Source: Polaribacter vadi | Lineage (GTDB): Bacteria; Bacteroidota; Bacteroidia; Flavobacteriales; Flavobacteriaceae | Direction: 5' to 3' | NCBI RefSeq assembly: GCF_001761365.1 | Contig: NZ_CP017477.1 | Location: forward strand, 1,014,501 to 1,078,500 | DNA length: 64,000 nt | Shown: positions 9,143-18,289 of the stretch, in pieces | Numbering within the stretch: the stretch's first letter is position 1 | How the letters are laid out: the number at the start of each line of letters is the position of its first letter | Translations under genes and position numbers: made by a program | Notes under the pieces: generated by a model | Seen by the model: the letters and a program-made list of their open reading frames with translations, nothing else | Databases searched by the model: none | What the model was told of the DNA's origin: nothing

Positions 9143-9358
9143 TTAATGTGCAAATCTTATGATCGTTCTTAAAAACTCTCTTACTAAAGAAATGCTTACA
9201 ATTAAAAAGGGAAAGAAACAGGTAAAAAATACCATAACATTCAACCCATCAAATAAGGTATCGATGTAAGACATTTCCATTAAGTAGTTTCCTGAAGAGT
9301 ATAAACCTAGAGAACAGATTAATACTATAATAATGCGTTTTATATTATTCGCTTTCAT
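9143..9358 (-). CDS. Array copy 6: 71-residue two-helix membrane protein
   Basis: Val43 variant and the only copy with Ile67 (RTIIRFAH). The pre-start run is five C rather than six. Its long 3' linker contains an extra ~17-bp duplication of GCTGATCTAACTAATGTT type just after the stop codon, which explains its 520-bp period. Hairpin 8945-8964 follows. Confidence 0.8.
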   Translation of the reverse strand: MKANNIKRIIIVLICSLGLYSSGNYLMEMSYIDTLFDGLNVMVFFTCFFPFLIVSISLVREFLRTIIRFAH

Positions 9359-9471
9359 AATTAGGGGGAATTAATGATTAACTAATATAATGTAAAGATA
9401 AGAACTAATTAAAGGTTCTGAAATAAGCAATATCCTTAAAAACAATAAATCATTTAAAAAGTCAAGAAAAA

Positions 9472-9491
9472 GCTTCACATTGTTGTGAAGC
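9472..9491 (-). terminator. Array terminator after copy 7
   Basis: GCTTCACA / TGTGAAGC stem around TTGT. Confidence 0.8.
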
Positions 9492-9598
9492 TTTTTTGAA
9501 ATTTAGGGGTTACTAAAATAAAAATAGTGTGTACTATTATACTTTAATATTTGGGGTAATTCTATGTTGATGAAAAGTGGGGTATCTAAATAATATTC

Positions 9599-9814
9599 TT
9601 AGTGTGCAAATCTTACGATCGTTCTTAAAAACTCTCTTACTAAAGAAATGCTTACGATTAGAAAGGGAAAGAAACAGGTAAAAAATACCATTACATTCAA
9701 ACCATCAAATAAGGTATCGATGTAAGACATTTCCATTAAGTAGTTTCCTGAAGAGTATAAACCTAGAGAACAGATTAATACTATAATAATGCGTTTTATA
9801 TTATTCGCTTTCAT
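9599..9814 (-). CDS. Array copy 7: 71-residue two-helix membrane protein
   Basis: Protein identical to copies 1 and 8. The pre-start run is five C as in copy 6, and the silent CGATTAGAAAG block matches copy 5. Short 3' linker with hairpin 9472-9491. Confidence 0.8.
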   Translation of the reverse strand: MKANNIKRIIIVLICSLGLYSSGNYLMEMSYIDTLFDGLNVMVFFTCFFPFLIVSISLVREFLRTIVRFAH

Positions 9815-9927
9815 AATTAGGGGGAATTAATGATTAACTAATATACTGTAAAGATAAGGCACATTTAAAGGTTCTGAAATAAGCAATATCCTTAAAAACA
9901 ATAAATCATTTAAAAAACAAAAAAAAA

Positions 9928-9945
9928 CTTCACATTGCTGTGAAG
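9928..9945 (-). terminator. Array terminator after copy 8
   Basis: CTTCACA / TGTGAAG stem around TTGC with an A run on the left, same form as after copy 4. Confidence 0.8.
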
Positions 9946-10054
9946 CTTTTTTGAAATTCAGGGGTCACTAAAATAAAAATAGTGTGTTACTATTATACTT
10001 TAATATTCGGGGTAATTGTATGTTGATGAAAAGTGGGGTTTCTAAATAACATTC

Positions 10055-10270
10055 TTAATGTGCAAATCTTACGATCGTTCTTAAAAACTCTCTTACTAAA
10101 GAAATGCTTACAATTAAAAAGGGAAAGAAACAGGTAAAAAATACCATTACATTCAAACCATCAAATAAGGTATCGATGTAAGACATTTCCATTAAGTAGT
10201 TTCCTGAAGAGTATAAACCTAGAGAACAGATTAATACTATAATAATGCGTTTTATATTATTCGCTTTCAT
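10055..10270 (-). CDS. Array copy 8: 71-residue two-helix membrane protein (first in transcription direction)
   Basis: Protein identical to copies 1 and 7. Its leader keeps the conserved block and a TATCTTTA box about 45 bp before the ATG. The hairpin upstream of it (10375-10403) is degenerate, marking the array edge next to the SprF-like gene that ends at 10434. Short 3' linker, hairpin 9928-9945. Confidence 0.8.
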   Translation of the reverse strand: MKANNIKRIIIVLICSLGLYSSGNYLMEMSYIDTLFDGLNVMVFFTCFFPFLIVSISLVREFLRTIVRFAH

Positions 10271-10433
10271 AATTGGGGGGAATTAATGATTAACTAATAT
10301 ACTGTAAAGATAACACACAATTAAAGGTTCTGAAATAAGCAATATCCTTAAAAACAAGAAATCATTTAAAAAATAGAAGAATTCAAATTATTATGAAGCT
10401 TTAATCAATCTTAAATTTTTAAATGATATCAAC

Positions 10434-11432
10434 TTAAAAAGAAGAAATACACTTGTATCTATTTAAAGCTCTAATATTGATATCAAAATCATAAGAAACA
10501 GAAAACTCATGAATACCACCTGTATTTAATAGGTTTGTTGTATTAAAATCATACGAATAACCAAATCTAAAACCTTGCCATCTAAAACCTACAAATGTAC
10601 TTACAGCGCTTACTATTGAAGATGTAAATTCATTTTTTATAGGTGTTAAACCAGCAGTAATTCCTAAAGAAAATTGATTTTCAAAAACATATTGTCCTCC
10701 AACATCTAATCGATTATAAGGTCCTTGCATCATGAAATTAGAAAGTAGATACACTTTACTTTTTCGATTAAATAATGTTCTTTGATTTTCTAAAAAAGGA
10801 AGATAATATTTTGCATGCACTGACAAAAACATATTTAATGGAGCATTTCCATTTTCAGTTAAAGAAATATTAGGTTTATTTAAATGTCTTACTGTAATCC
10901 CAATCCAACTATCAGCATTGTTAAATAGCAAAGAAGAACTAAAATCGAAAAAATTACGCTGACTACGAAGTATAGCAGGATCTATACTTGATGTATTTAT
11001 TGTATAGGTATTCAAATTAATTTGGTCTCCTAATAATAAATTTTGAAAACCATAATTTTTCATTCCAAAACCGGCCACAATACTTGGTCTAAAAAACCAG
11101 GTATCATTTAATTGAAATGCCATTGAATAATTAAAATTAACTTGATTATATGTATAGCTTGAAATATTTTCTGTTTGATTTAGGAAACTAACACCAACTC
11201 CTATTTTATAACGCTCTAACCAAGTATCAAAAAAACCATAATTAGAGTTTGTTTTAAATGTGGAGTTCCTCCATTGAGATCTATATAAAGAGCCAACTTT
11301 GGTACTTCTTAAAGAACCCGTAAATGAAGAGTTTAAAGTCTCTGGCACCAAAAAAGCTTGCGAAAAAATAACATCTTGTGCATAACTAACCATACTTGTA
11401 AAAACAAAAAATAGAATAAGAACTCTCTTCAT
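10434..11432 (-). CDS. PorP/SprF family type IX secretion-associated outer membrane protein
   Basis: The 332-residue protein has a signal peptide (MKRVLILFF... cleaved after SYAQ, about residue 18) followed at once by DVIFSQAF, the typical PorP/SprF start. The rest is alternating beta strands with Asn/Gly turns as in an outer-membrane barrel. Family members are encoded next to large T9SS cargo carrying a type B C-terminal signal and help secrete or anchor that cargo. Here the ATG follows the stop of the 1830-residue adhesin by 1 bp, so the two are translationally linked and almost certainly function as a pair. Confidence 0.88.
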   Translation of the reverse strand: MKRVLILFFVFTSMVSYAQDVIFSQAFLVPETLNSSFTGSLRSTKVGSLYRSQWRNSTFKTNSNYGFFDTWLERYKIGVGVSFLNQTENISSYTYNQVNFNYSMAFQLNDTWFFRPSIVAGFGMKNYGFQNLLLGDQINLNTYTINTSSIDPAILRSQRNFFDFSSSLLFNNADSWIGITVRHLNKPNISLTENGNAPLNMFLSVHAKYYLPFLENQRTLFNRKSKVYLLSNFMMQGPYNRLDVGGQYVFENQFSLGITAGLTPIKNEFTSSIVSAVSTFVGFRWQGFRFGYSYDFNTTNLLNTGGIHEFSVSYDFDINIRALNRYKCISSF

Positions 11433-11433
11433 A

Positions 11434-14400
11434 TTATTTTATTAATGTAAATGGTAAAGTTTCAATGATTTCACCTTTGTAAAAAGTAAGCCCTTTTATA
11501 ACAATCACATAATTCCCATTTTCGGCTGGCAAACCTTTTATAAATCCATCCCAGCCCTTAAAATTTAAACTCTTTTCATAATAAACTGTGGCACCCCAAG
11601 TAGTATAAATTGTTATTTCTATTTCTGAAAAACCTTCATGAACGGGTTTCATCCTATCATTATAACCATCTCCATTAGGAGTAAAGGAATTTGGGGTTAT
11701 TAAAATATAGCCTTTGGTAATATGTACAATTCTTTCTAAAACATATGTGCATCCAACTTCATATTCCACAGTATATATAATGGTATAAAAACCTTCTTTG
11801 GTATAGGTATAAGTTGGATTTTCTTCATGTATAGTTGGACTCCCATCACCAAAATTCCAAGTGATTTTACGAATATCTCCTGTTGATAAACTTGTAAACT
11901 GTATAGGATCTTTGATGGATAGTAAGTTGTAATTATCAAAAGCAAAAGAACTATACTCAAAATCTGTAGCGCCTATTGTTGGTACACTAACATTAAAAGA
12001 TTTTTGTCGGGAACAACCTGCACTGTCTGTAATGGTTACTGAATAAACATCATTATCTGAAGTAGTCATTATATGATTGTCTACACCAGAGATTGTTCCT
12101 GAAGACCATGAATAGGTATAAGGTGAAAAACCTCCACTACCATTTGCGGTTAATTGTTTGCTAGCTGTTCTTAAATCACAATCTTTAATAATTACCTCAT
12201 CAACCAAAATATCTAAGGGTTCTTGCCTAAAAATAGTGTATTGCTCTGTAAAAACACAGCCTACTGCATCCGTAATTTGAACTGAATACACTCCTGCTCC
12301 AATATTATTTAAGTCTTCTGAAGTTTCATTTGTATTCCATAAAAAAGAGTATGGCTCTACACCTCCAGAGATTTCTAAATTGATACTTCCACTATTTTCA
12401 ATAGCACAATCTGTGGCATCTATCACAGTTTCAACAACTACAATTGGTGCTGGATTCGAAATAATAAAAGTTTCTTTTATCGGGCATTGTGTTGGATTGC
12501 TATCTGTTATTGTAACAGTATAGGTACCTGCTGCAAGATTACTTCTTTGAGCTGCATCTGTAACACCATCATTCCAAACGATCGAAATTGGAGCAATACC
12601 TCCAGTTAAATTCAAATTAATAGAAGCATCATTTTCTGAGTTACATGTTATTGGTGATGTTGTAGGTTCAATATAAAAAATAGCTTCGTTAATTACTATG
12701 GATGTTTGTTCTGTACAATTATTAGCATCTGTAACATTTATTGTATATCTATCTGGAGCTAAATTTGATAATGATAAATCTGTTGCTGAATTACTCCAAG
12801 TAAAAGTATAGGGTGCCTTTCCTCCTGTTAAAGTTACATCAATAGTTCCATCGCTTTTTTGGTAACAACTTTCATCTGTTTTTACAACATCAATCTTAAT
12901 TTGATCTGCTTGATTTATAGTAAAAGTAGCATTTGTTGTACAACCCAAATCGTCAATTACATGTAAAGTGTAAACTCCTGCCATTAAATTATCAATATTT
13001 TTTGAAGTACTCGTATATCCATTTGGTCCAGACCAAGAATACAAATAATCAAAAGCACCTGAAGATATTGCTGTTTTTACACCTCCAGAAACAGCAACTT
13101 CCAAAGAACCAGCTGCATCTCCAAAACATAGAATATCCTTTTTATCAAGCAATGTAATTTTTATTTCTTCTGGCTCTGTAAGAACAAAGCTTGTTGAAAT
13201 TGTACAGTTATTTTGATCGATAACTTCTAATGTATAATTTCCTTTTGTTAACGTATGTTGATTTTTTTGGTTAGATATAATTCCACTACCATTTGTGGTT
13301 GTCCAATTATAAGTGTAGGGCATTGTGCCTCCATTCATAGTAATTTCTATGTTACCATTATTGCCATTAAAACACGACACATTTTTTTCTATATCTTTAG
13401 TAATTTCTAATATATCTGGTTGTGTAATTGTAAAATCTTCTGTTGTTCTAAATCCTTCTTTATCTTCAATAGTAATGGTATACAGCCCTGCTATTAAATT
13501 TGATATGGAACTTTCGGATGAAGAAAAACCATTTGGCCCAGACCAAGAAACATTATAAGGATTGCCAGTATCAAAAGGAACACCTCCTATTATATTAGTA
13601 GTGATAGCTCCATCATTAGCTTGAAAACAACTAGCAGGAACAACGACAGCATTTGCATTGATACTCGCAAGTACAGTAATTTCTAACATAAAAGAATTCC
13701 CTGTACAATCTGCTGTTGCAGGCGTTATCAAATACGTAACTTTTATAGGTGAACTTGTTGTGTTCTCTAACGTTTGACTTATGAGTTGCTGAGGAGTTGT
13801 TGCGTCAGAAGCGCCAATAATCGCATCTGTAGGATTAAAGTTTGGAGCTGTCCATGTATAAAACGTATTGTTAGGTATGGTATTTCCAGAAACTGAATTT
13901 GGGCTGAATATAAATGCTTCATCACTATTAATAGTTATTGTTGCATTCGCAATAACAGGTGTTTCATTTACGATAACACTTGCTGAATTAGAAATAAGGG
14001 TAGCACAATCGCCTCTAGAAAAATAAATTTCTACATAATAATACATTGTTCCAACAGCATTTGTTGGTGGATTGTAGGAATCTGTAGTTTCATCAACTAA
14101 AGGATTTCCATCAGCAGTTGAATTCATAGTATTTGAGAACCATTGGTACCTTACCTCTACTCCTGTTGCTCCTGAATAGGTAACTTCTAACGATTTTGAA
14201 ATATCATCAATGCAATAATTTTGTACAGTTTCTATGGGATTAATTACTGGTTGTTCTAGTACATTTACCCTAGCAGTATTTGAAACAATTTGAGTACAGG
14301 AACCAGATGAAAAAGAAATTTCAACATAATAAAATAATGCTCCCACATTTTCAGTTGGTGGGTTATAAGTATTAGTGTTTGCATCAGAAATTGGAATTCC

Positions 14401-16926
14401 TCCAAAATTTGTATCTGTAGTATTGTAAAACCATTGATAGGTTGCAGTTCCTGTTCCGTTTTCAAAAACCACTTCTAAAAGCGTTGCAACACTATTTTTA
14501 CAAACTTCTGATGATAAAGGTTGTGTTGTAATTTTTGGAGTTGGGTTTACAGTAACTACAAAATCCACAGCATCTCCAATACAATCATTATTCTCAGGTA
14601 TTACTGTATAAGTGACTTGACCATTTGTATTTTGACTATTGATTAAAGTTTGAGTTGGTATTGTATTTGTACTTCCATTGGCTATAAAACCAGTAATACC
14701 AGTAGAAGCCACAGCAGACCAAGAAAATGTTGTATTTGCAATACTCGATGTCAAATCAATCGCTACTGTATTTTGATTGGAACATATTTCTTGAGTTAAA
14801 TTCGTGTTGGTAATCACTGGCTTTTCAAATACTTCAAAAGTTTGGGTTGCTAAATTAGATAGGCCACATTCAGATGTAATTTGTAAGGTTACCTCGTAAA
14901 TTCCAGGAGCATCGTACACAATATTTCCAGGATCTAAGGTATTTGCTGTTGATGGATTCCCTCCTGTAAATGTCCAATTATAGGTACTACCAGATTCATT
15001 AGAAGTACAATTTTGAATAGTTGCTGTTGGATTTATCGTAGGATTATCACAGGCATTATCAATAGGATCAATACTTACTATTGCTGGTTTTTTAACTTCA
15101 ATTATTTTGGAGTTTGTTTCAATGCCACAACCTGTAATTATTTTTTGTGTTAGTGTATATAAGCCAGCATTCGTAAATAAAAATTGTGGGTTTTCCGAGT
15201 TTTGGTCTGTTCCATTGGTAAAAGCCCAAGCTCCAACTGTTTCACAATTGCTTGCAGCATATGTAACTTCCCACTCATAACTAGCAGTACTGCATACTGT
15301 ATTTTCTGTGGTTGTATTTGTTGCTGCTATATTTAAGGGAATACAGCCTGCCTCTTCATCAATCGTAAAAGTTGGCGTATTTACTTCTTCTATACAAATA
15401 TTCTTTGTAAAAACATCTGAGCCACATTGTGTTGCTACTGTTAACGTAACTGTATAAGTACCAGAATTTGTATATTGATGTGATTGGTTTGTTGCTGTAT
15501 TTGCACCATTATCGTTTACGATGGTTCCATCACCAAAATCCCAAATAAAGTTTGCAGCTTTGTTACAATCGTCATTTTCACCAATCAAAGATGTATTTAT
15601 AAATGCTACATCACTATTGATACAAGCAATTTCTTGGGACTCAAATTCAGCTATTGATGGCGCTAATATTTTAATATTATTGAGGGTTCGTTCAGTTTTT
15701 GAACATAAATTTTCTATAGTTAACGTTGCTATGAATTCGCCATTAGGTTCACTACAACTTCCTTCATCATAAACATGACTAAGTTTGCTGTTATTTTGAA
15801 TTTCAGCATGTGTGTATGTTTCTATGGATGATCCATCACCAAAATCAACACTATACATAGTATCTGGCCAATTCGTTTGCCAGTTTATAATTTCAAAGTC
15901 TATTTCTGCATCCGTTAAACATACATTATTGGTAGTTTCAAGACTTGTAATATCTCCTACAGGATGGCTAATGTTTATAACTTGATACTCCAATTCGTTA
16001 TAACACCCATTTTTACCAAGACCTCTAACTTTCATTGCATATACACCTAACTCTGCATAGGTATGCTCAATTGGAAATTCAATAGAATCTTCTGTAGTTC
16101 CATCACCCCAATCTATAGAATAGTTATCCACACAAGGAGATTTTGAGTTATTACCTACATTTACGGTAAATTCAGGATTGGCAATTGTGGCATTATCACA
16201 ATTATTAAAATCGTTGGCATCTATATCGAAAAATTCAAGATCTGGTTTTGGTATCACTGTTATAAATTTTGCAACAGAACTAAAACAACCATTTTCGTCA
16301 GTAACCAATAATGTAACTCCAAACGTTCGTTCTGCTGTAGAGCAGCCAAAATACTCAAAAGAATGAGAGGGGTTTTCTAAATCCGACTGTACATTATCAT
16401 TAAAATCCCATAGATAAGTAAGCTCTCCAGCACCAGTGGCTTCTGCTGTAAACTGAATAGGTTCACCAGCACAAATCGATGTTTGATCGAATGTAAATTC
16501 AACCAAAGGCACAGCGTTCACAAGAATACTGACTTCTTGATCTGCTATTTGAGTAACTTGGGAATTAGCATCTGTAACACTCGTAAGTTTATAATTAAAA
16601 GTACCCGCAAAAACTTCTCTAAAGTTAATTTCTGCGATTCCTGCATTGTTAGAGGTAATGCTTTTTTCTGCACCACCATTAATGGTGTACTTAAAAAGAT
16701 AAGGAGCTGTGCCTTCTGAGCCTTCAAGGGTAATGATCATAATTTCTCTTTCACAAATTTCATTACTGTCGGCTTTTATAGTTACTTTAGGGTTGTAAGC
16801 AAAAGCTCCTTTTACATCCGTGTTTTGATGGGCATACGATTTCAACAGCATGCAACCAAGCACTATGACAGCAAAAAGTATAAGGTTCTTATTGCGTAAA
16901 ACGGGTAAATGCTGTTTAAACTTCAT
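11434..16926 (-). CDS. Giant T9SS-secreted adhesin with PKD domains, SprB repeats and type B (gliding-associated) C-terminal domain
   Basis: The 1830-residue protein starts with an N-terminal signal (hydrophobic residues ~14-30). PKD-like domains follow, recognisable by W-(D/N)-F-x-D-(G/N) near residue 172 and by DWGDGT and WDFGDG further on, then Ig-like segments. At least six SprB-type repeats occupy roughly residues 1110-1620; each has a C-(F/Y/N/A) start, an (I/L)xGG-xxP(Y/F) core and an AG-x-Y-x-(I/V)-x-(I/V)-xD end. A last PKD (WNFGDG, ~1690) precedes the C-terminal domain PNSFTPNGDGYND (~1743) of the CHU_C/type B sorting family. It is a probable surface adhesin for gliding or attachment, exported with the SprF-like partner downstream. 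Confidence 0.93.
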   Translation of the reverse strand: MKFKQHLPVLRNKNLILFAVIVLGCMLLKSYAHQNTDVKGAFAYNPKVTIKADSNEICEREIMIITLEGSEGTAPYLFKYTINGGAEKSITSNNAGIAEINFREVFAGTFNYKLTSVTDANSQVTQIADQEVSILVNAVPLVEFTFDQTSICAGEPIQFTAEATGAGELTYLWDFNDNVQSDLENPSHSFEYFGCSTAERTFGVTLLVTDENGCFSSVAKFITVIPKPDLEFFDIDANDFNNCDNATIANPEFTVNVGNNSKSPCVDNYSIDWGDGTTEDSIEFPIEHTYAELGVYAMKVRGLGKNGCYNELEYQVINISHPVGDITSLETTNNVCLTDAEIDFEIINWQTNWPDTMYSVDFGDGSSIETYTHAEIQNNSKLSHVYDEGSCSEPNGEFIATLTIENLCSKTERTLNNIKILAPSIAEFESQEIACINSDVAFINTSLIGENDDCNKAANFIWDFGDGTIVNDNGANTATNQSHQYTNSGTYTVTLTVATQCGSDVFTKNICIEEVNTPTFTIDEEAGCIPLNIAATNTTTENTVCSTASYEWEVTYAASNCETVGAWAFTNGTDQNSENPQFLFTNAGLYTLTQKIITGCGIETNSKIIEVKKPAIVSIDPIDNACDNPTINPTATIQNCTSNESGSTYNWTFTGGNPSTANTLDPGNIVYDAPGIYEVTLQITSECGLSNLATQTFEVFEKPVITNTNLTQEICSNQNTVAIDLTSSIANTTFSWSAVASTGITGFIANGSTNTIPTQTLINSQNTNGQVTYTVIPENNDCIGDAVDFVVTVNPTPKITTQPLSSEVCKNSVATLLEVVFENGTGTATYQWFYNTTDTNFGGIPISDANTNTYNPPTENVGALFYYVEISFSSGSCTQIVSNTARVNVLEQPVINPIETVQNYCIDDISKSLEVTYSGATGVEVRYQWFSNTMNSTADGNPLVDETTDSYNPPTNAVGTMYYYVEIYFSRGDCATLISNSASVIVNETPVIANATITINSDEAFIFSPNSVSGNTIPNNTFYTWTAPNFNPTDAIIGASDATTPQQLISQTLENTTSSPIKVTYLITPATADCTGNSFMLEITVLASINANAVVVPASCFQANDGAITTNIIGGVPFDTGNPYNVSWSGPNGFSSSESSISNLIAGLYTITIEDKEGFRTTEDFTITQPDILEITKDIEKNVSCFNGNNGNIEITMNGGTMPYTYNWTTTNGSGIISNQKNQHTLTKGNYTLEVIDQNNCTISTSFVLTEPEEIKITLLDKKDILCFGDAAGSLEVAVSGGVKTAISSGAFDYLYSWSGPNGYTSTSKNIDNLMAGVYTLHVIDDLGCTTNATFTINQADQIKIDVVKTDESCYQKSDGTIDVTLTGGKAPYTFTWSNSATDLSLSNLAPDRYTINVTDANNCTEQTSIVINEAIFYIEPTTSPITCNSENDASINLNLTGGIAPISIVWNDGVTDAAQRSNLAAGTYTVTITDSNPTQCPIKETFIISNPAPIVVVETVIDATDCAIENSGSINLEISGGVEPYSFLWNTNETSEDLNNIGAGVYSVQITDAVGCVFTEQYTIFRQEPLDILVDEVIIKDCDLRTASKQLTANGSGGFSPYTYSWSSGTISGVDNHIMTTSDNDVYSVTITDSAGCSRQKSFNVSVPTIGATDFEYSSFAFDNYNLLSIKDPIQFTSLSTGDIRKITWNFGDGSPTIHEENPTYTYTKEGFYTIIYTVEYEVGCTYVLERIVHITKGYILITPNSFTPNGDGYNDRMKPVHEGFSEIEITIYTTWGATVYYEKSLNFKGWDGFIKGLPAENGNYVIVIKGLTFYKGEIIETLPFTLIK

Positions 16927-17211
16927 ATCTTATATAAGAACTATTGGCAGCAACACAAAAAAGACTTTATTTTTAATACAATAAGTCTTGTTTTTAGAAA
17001 AGTTGCAATTTTTTTAACAATCAAATTTAGTTAAAATATTCCTAAAAGAATCTTATTTCATATCCTAAAATCAATGAAATTCCGTGAACAAGTATTCTTG
17101 AAAACCATACAAAAGGGTTGCTTTTAAACTGGGTAGCGCATGTGTATTGCACCTATAAGCCTCTAATTTATTTCATCTTTTATTATTTTTTCTTTTTCAA
17201 TTCCTGTTTTT
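16927..17211. other. Upstream region of the adhesin operon
   Basis: About 285 bp without an ORF. It should contain the adhesin promoter, but I cannot single out a convincing -33/-7 pair. No repeat or hairpin stands out. Confidence 0.4.
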
Positions 17212-17237
17212 AGATTGCCTCGTAAACTCGCAATGAC
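17212..17237. repeat. Partial dispersed palindromic element (GTCATTGCGAG type)
   Basis: On the minus strand the DNA directly after the RM remnant's stop codon reads GTCATTGCGAG-TTTACGAGGCAATCT, the core of a widespread intergenic palindrome family. Only one arm-like unit is present. Confidence 0.5.
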
Positions 17238-17504
17238 TTACGAGTTTTCAACTATTGCTATTTCATCCTCGGTCAAACCATACAACTCATAAACCATAGT
17301 ATCTATTGCTGCGTCTGTTTGGTTAATTTGGGTTTGTAAGGCTTGTGCTTTTTGTTTGTTTTCTTCAAAAAGATCTAACCATTCAAACTCATCTTTTTTG
17401 GTTAGGGTTGGCACTTCTTGTAAGTTGTCTTTTAAACGTTGCTTATTGCTTGTTTTAATAGCTTTATTTAGCTCTTTTATAAAGTCTCCAAATTCTAAAT
17501 TTAA
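17238..17504 (-). pseudogene. C-terminal remnant of a type IIG/Eco57I-like restriction-modification enzyme
   Basis: An open minus-strand frame of 88 codons without a start codon at its head encodes LEFGDFIKELNKAIK, then a charged helix with EWLDLFEENKQKAQ, and ends in AIDTMVYELYGLTEDEIAIVEN. The last block is the characteristic C-terminal end of Eco57I-type methyltransferase/endonuclease fusions and PglX-like methylases. In-frame stop TAA at 17505-17507 (minus strand) and no recognisable methylase motifs upstream show that at least 90% of the gene is gone. A start-less fragment next to tRNA genes fits decay of an acquired defence island. Confidence 0.65.
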
Positions 17505-17640
17505 TTATTTTCGCCTATAAAAGAGTATAATTTAGCACTAAAAAACCACAATTTTGGGCTTGTAAGCTTGTTAAAAAGCCTCAAAAAAGCGCTTATTTTC
17601 TATAAAAAGGCACCAAATATTCGTTAAAAGCGCTTTAAAA

Positions 17641-17701
17641 ACTGCATCAGGATGCAGTAAAAGTTGCCTCAAGACGCGATTAAAGTTGCGTCTTGATGCA
17701 A
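17641..17701. repeat. Two adjacent palindromes sharing a GCATC/GATGC theme
   Basis: ACTGCATC-AG-GATGCAGT (17641-17658) is a perfect palindrome. It is followed by TTGCCTCAAGACGC (17664-17677) and GCGTCTTGATGCAA (17688-17701), an inverted repeat with one mismatch and a 10-bp loop. No T run follows, so they look like REP-type elements or protein sites rather than terminators. Confidence 0.6.
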
Positions 17702-17733
17702 TTTTGGCTAAAATTCAAAAAAAAGCAACAAAA

Positions 17734-17764
17734 AAAGCGACAATAACTAGGTTATTGTCGCTTT
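17734..17764 (-). terminator. Terminator of the HU-like gene
   Basis: AAAGCGACAATAAC (17734-17747) pairs perfectly with GTTATTGTCGCTTT (17751-17764) around TAG; the minus transcript ends in a U7 tract. It lies 37 bp beyond the stop at 17801. Confidence 0.85.
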
Positions 17765-17800
17765 AAAATGAAGCAAATAAATGCTTACATGCGCTTTAAC

Positions 17801-18184
17801 TTAACTCACTTTTCTAAAAGTTAAATCGTTTAACAAGGCTCGCATTTTTTTTGCAGGTCTAAATAATATTCTAGCCTTTTTAACGGCATTGGCAGTAACT
17901 TCTTCCTCCGTTTCAAAACCATCTGAACTTAAACTTACTTGAAAGTTTCCTAACTTTCCTAAACGCACAATGCGCCCTTCTTTAAGTTCTCTAATAATAT
18001 TTTTTTCAAGAACGTTTAACACAGCAATACAATCTGTATCTGTTACTGTACATTGTTCTGAAATTAAAACTGCTAAAGACTCAAAGTCTACGCTTCCGTT
18101 TGGACTTACAGCAGCATAATATTTTTCTGGTGCTACTAAATCTCTTGGATTTTTTCTGGTAATCGTTTTATATGTAATCGACAT
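17801..18184 (-). CDS. HU-like DNA-binding protein (Bacteroidota HU-HIG type)
   Basis: The 127-residue protein fits the HU-like DNA-binding family of Bacteroidota. N-terminal ITYKTITRKNPRD, a central ALA-type helix with ISEQCTVTD, then EGRIVRLGKLGNFQVSLSSDG, which is the HU beta-arm signature (here LGxFxVxxxSxG), and a C-terminal FRPAKKMRALL helix. It is likely a nucleoid protein whose paralogs are often numerous and strain-specific. It stands alone between a defence-gene remnant and a candidate RNA, with its own terminator. The 18204-18231 inverted repeat (GTATTAC/GTAATAC) just upstream could be an autoregulatory site. Confidence 0.8.
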   Translation of the reverse strand: MSITYKTITRKNPRDLVAPEKYYAAVSPNGSVDFESLAVLISEQCTVTDTDCIAVLNVLEKNIIRELKEGRIVRLGKLGNFQVSLSSDGFETEEEVTANAVKKARILFRPAKKMRALLNDLTFRKVS

Positions 18185-18289
18185 AATATTAAATGTTAAA
18201 TAAGTATTACTTTTAAAAAAGGTAGTAATACAAAAACCTGATAGAATGCGCTTTAAAAACTCAGCAAATTGCCAATAAGGTACACGTCT

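Larger units (their letters stand above)
6600..10400 (-). repeat. Tandem array of eight ~451-520 bp units, each a complete small-gene transcription unit
   Basis: Gene starts recur with periods of 451, 458, 508, 501, 520, 456 and 456 bp. Each unit, read on the minus strand, has a conserved 5' leader of about 110 bp with a TATCTTTA-like -7 box in most copies, the unusual start context AATTCCCCCCAATTATG (five C in copies 6 and 7), a 216-bp ORF, a variable 3' region and a terminator hairpin. ORFs are almost identical while 3' linkers fall into two types: a short one after copies 2, 3, 7 and 8, and a longer one with an ATACTAT/ATAGTAT palindrome after copies 4, 5 and 6. Both array edges carry decayed hairpins. 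This indicates stepwise tandem duplication with homogenised coding sequence. Confidence 0.95.

Noticed and set aside
6600..10400. CRISPR-like or satellite repeat array
   Set aside because: Units are 451-520 bp with a conserved ORF and terminator; there are no short repeats with unique spacers.
11736..16727. Several 60-83 codon ORFs inside the adhesin region
   Set aside because: Frame shadows of the 1830-residue adhesin gene, which has continuous domain structure.
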